A DNA stretch of 7,063 nt, taken from assembly GCA_946886925.1 (NCBI GenBank), contig CAMPJQ010000140.1:1-7063 (forward strand), given 5' to 3'. The DNA is from an uncultured Terrimonas sp. GTDB lineage: Bacteria; Bacteroidota; Bacteroidia; Chitinophagales; Chitinophagaceae. Each line of letters starts with the position of its first letter. Position 1 is the stretch's first letter. The notes under the pieces are model-generated. The model worked only from the letters and a program-made list of their open reading frames with translations. It was not told where the DNA came from and searched no databases. A program made the translations under genes and the position numbers. Below are positions 6,545 through 7,063 of this stretch, piece after piece.

Positions 6545-6552
6545 TAGCTTTG
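6545..6552 (+). promoter_or_regulatory. -7 promoter element of the esterase lipoprotein gene
   Basis: TAGCTTTG is an exact TAnnTTTG. A TTTG at 6523-6526 sits 18 bp upstream as a plausible -33 box. A start of transcription a few bases downstream would give a leader of about 25 nt to the ATG at 6584, which is A-rich and has no Shine-Dalgarno sequence, as is usual in Bacteroidota. Confidence 0.6.
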
Positions 6553-6583
6553 CATTATCAAATCATAATAAAAAAACACAACA

Positions 6584-7063
6584 ATGAAAATTAAAACTGT
6601 TTTAATTAAAGGGCTGTTTGCATCAGGGGCAATTATGCTGGTATTCCTATTAAACTCATGCGAAAAGGAAGTATTTACTTCCGGCGTAAAGAACGAGTTT
6701 ACTATACAATCTGCCGCTAATGGTGCAACCTATGGCATAAAGGTGGGTTTGCCTGCCAATTACAATCCGGCAGAAAAATATGCAACAATTTATGTGCTGG
6801 ATGGAAAAGAAATCTTTGGATTCGTAGCTAATAGGTGTAAAGAAATTTCGGATAAACTTGCATTGAAAAATGTGCTGGTAGTAAGCATCGGCTACGGCAA
6901 AGACCGAAGCATAGATTACACCCCAACAAAGGTTAGTAGCGCAACTGGCGGTGCTCCTCAATTTTTCAATTTTATTGAAACACAATTGATACCCAAAATA
7001 GAGCAGGATTATAGTGTGGATACCACCCGGGCGGGGCGGGTGATACTTGGTCATTCTTATGGT
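6584..7063 (+). CDS. Lipoprotein alpha/beta-hydrolase, esterase D/IroE-like (3' end beyond the window)
   Basis: The frame is open from the ATG at 6584 to the window edge: 160 codons with no stop, so the gene is partial here only because of the cut. The N-terminus is a lipoprotein signal: K-rich start, hydrophobic stretch (10-23), lipobox LNSC with Cys26, then the acidic EKE that in Bacteroidota can favour surface export. The body matches the predicted esterase family related to siderophore esterases (COG2819-like): KYATIYVLDG (65-74), VLVVSIGYGKDRSIDYTP (97-114), GGAPQFFNFIETQLIPKIE (122-140) and finally GHSYG (156-160), the nucleophile elbow with Ser158. The acid and histidine of the triad would lie downstream. 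It is transcribed away from the multicopper oxidase and shares its operator design. An ester substrate such as a siderophore or acylated sugar is possible but not shown. Confidence 0.88.
   Translation, partial: MKIKTVLIKGLFASGAIMLVFLLNSCEKEVFTSGVKNEFTIQSAANGATYGIKVGLPANYNPAEKYATIYVLDGKEIFGFVANRCKEISDKLALKNVLVVSIGYGKDRSIDYTPTKVSSATGGAPQFFNFIETQLIPKIEQDYSVDTTRAGRVILGHSYG

Noticed and set aside
6120..6583. CRISPR array, tRNA or small RNA gene in the large spacer
   Set aside because: There is no regular repeat-spacer pattern, no cloverleaf-like sequence and no strong hairpin plus T-run; only promoter-type elements could be supported.
6656..7054. 132-codon minus-strand reading frame at the right edge
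   Set aside because: It lies opposite the esterase lipoprotein gene, whose plus-strand translation has a lipobox and clear hydrolase motifs. The minus-strand product shows no recognisable domain.

Overview
The window looks like a chromosomal segment of a Bacteroidota bacterium, probably a Chitinophagaceae-like soil or freshwater organism. The reasons are moderate-to-low G+C, start codons preceded by A-rich leaders rather than Shine-Dalgarno sequences, -7 promoter elements of the Bacteroidota form TAnnTTTG, and secreted or lipidated enzymes with short A/S-rich signal peptides. The genus-level guess is an inference from style, not from a marker gene.

Layout. A secreted glycerophosphodiester phosphodiesterase (77-937, +) converges on an acyl-CoA-dehydrogenase-fold flavoprotein (1096-2205, -). 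The flavoprotein is divergent, across 73 bp, from a secreted M20 amidohydrolase (2279-3577, +). The amidohydrolase converges on a two-gene minus-strand unit: a three-domain multicopper oxidase (4755-6119) followed 30 bp later by a zinc-independent MDR/quinone-oxidoreductase-like protein (3759-4724). About 460 bp of mostly non-coding DNA then separates the oxidase from a divergent lipoprotein alpha/beta-hydrolase of the esterase D/IroE type (6584 to beyond 7063, +). The window edge cuts this last gene exactly at its GHSYG nucleophile elbow.

The most notable feature is the pair of promoters facing away from each other in that last intergenic region. Both carry the same composite element in the same orientation relative to their gene: TGTCCGTT, 13 bp, a second TGTC-type octamer, 19 bp, then a TAnnTTTG -7 box. 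The spacings are identical and 21 of the first 26 positions match. The 21-bp direct-repeat period resembles LytTR-type response-regulator sites. The natural reading is that one regulator, encoded outside the window, co-controls the multicopper oxidase/oxidoreductase unit and the esterase lipoprotein. This points to a small regulon of unknown purpose (copper or oxidative stress, or siderophore/phenolic processing, are guesses).

The other genes look like ordinary accessory metabolism. No RNA gene, CRISPR array, insertion sequence or complete transposon was seen.
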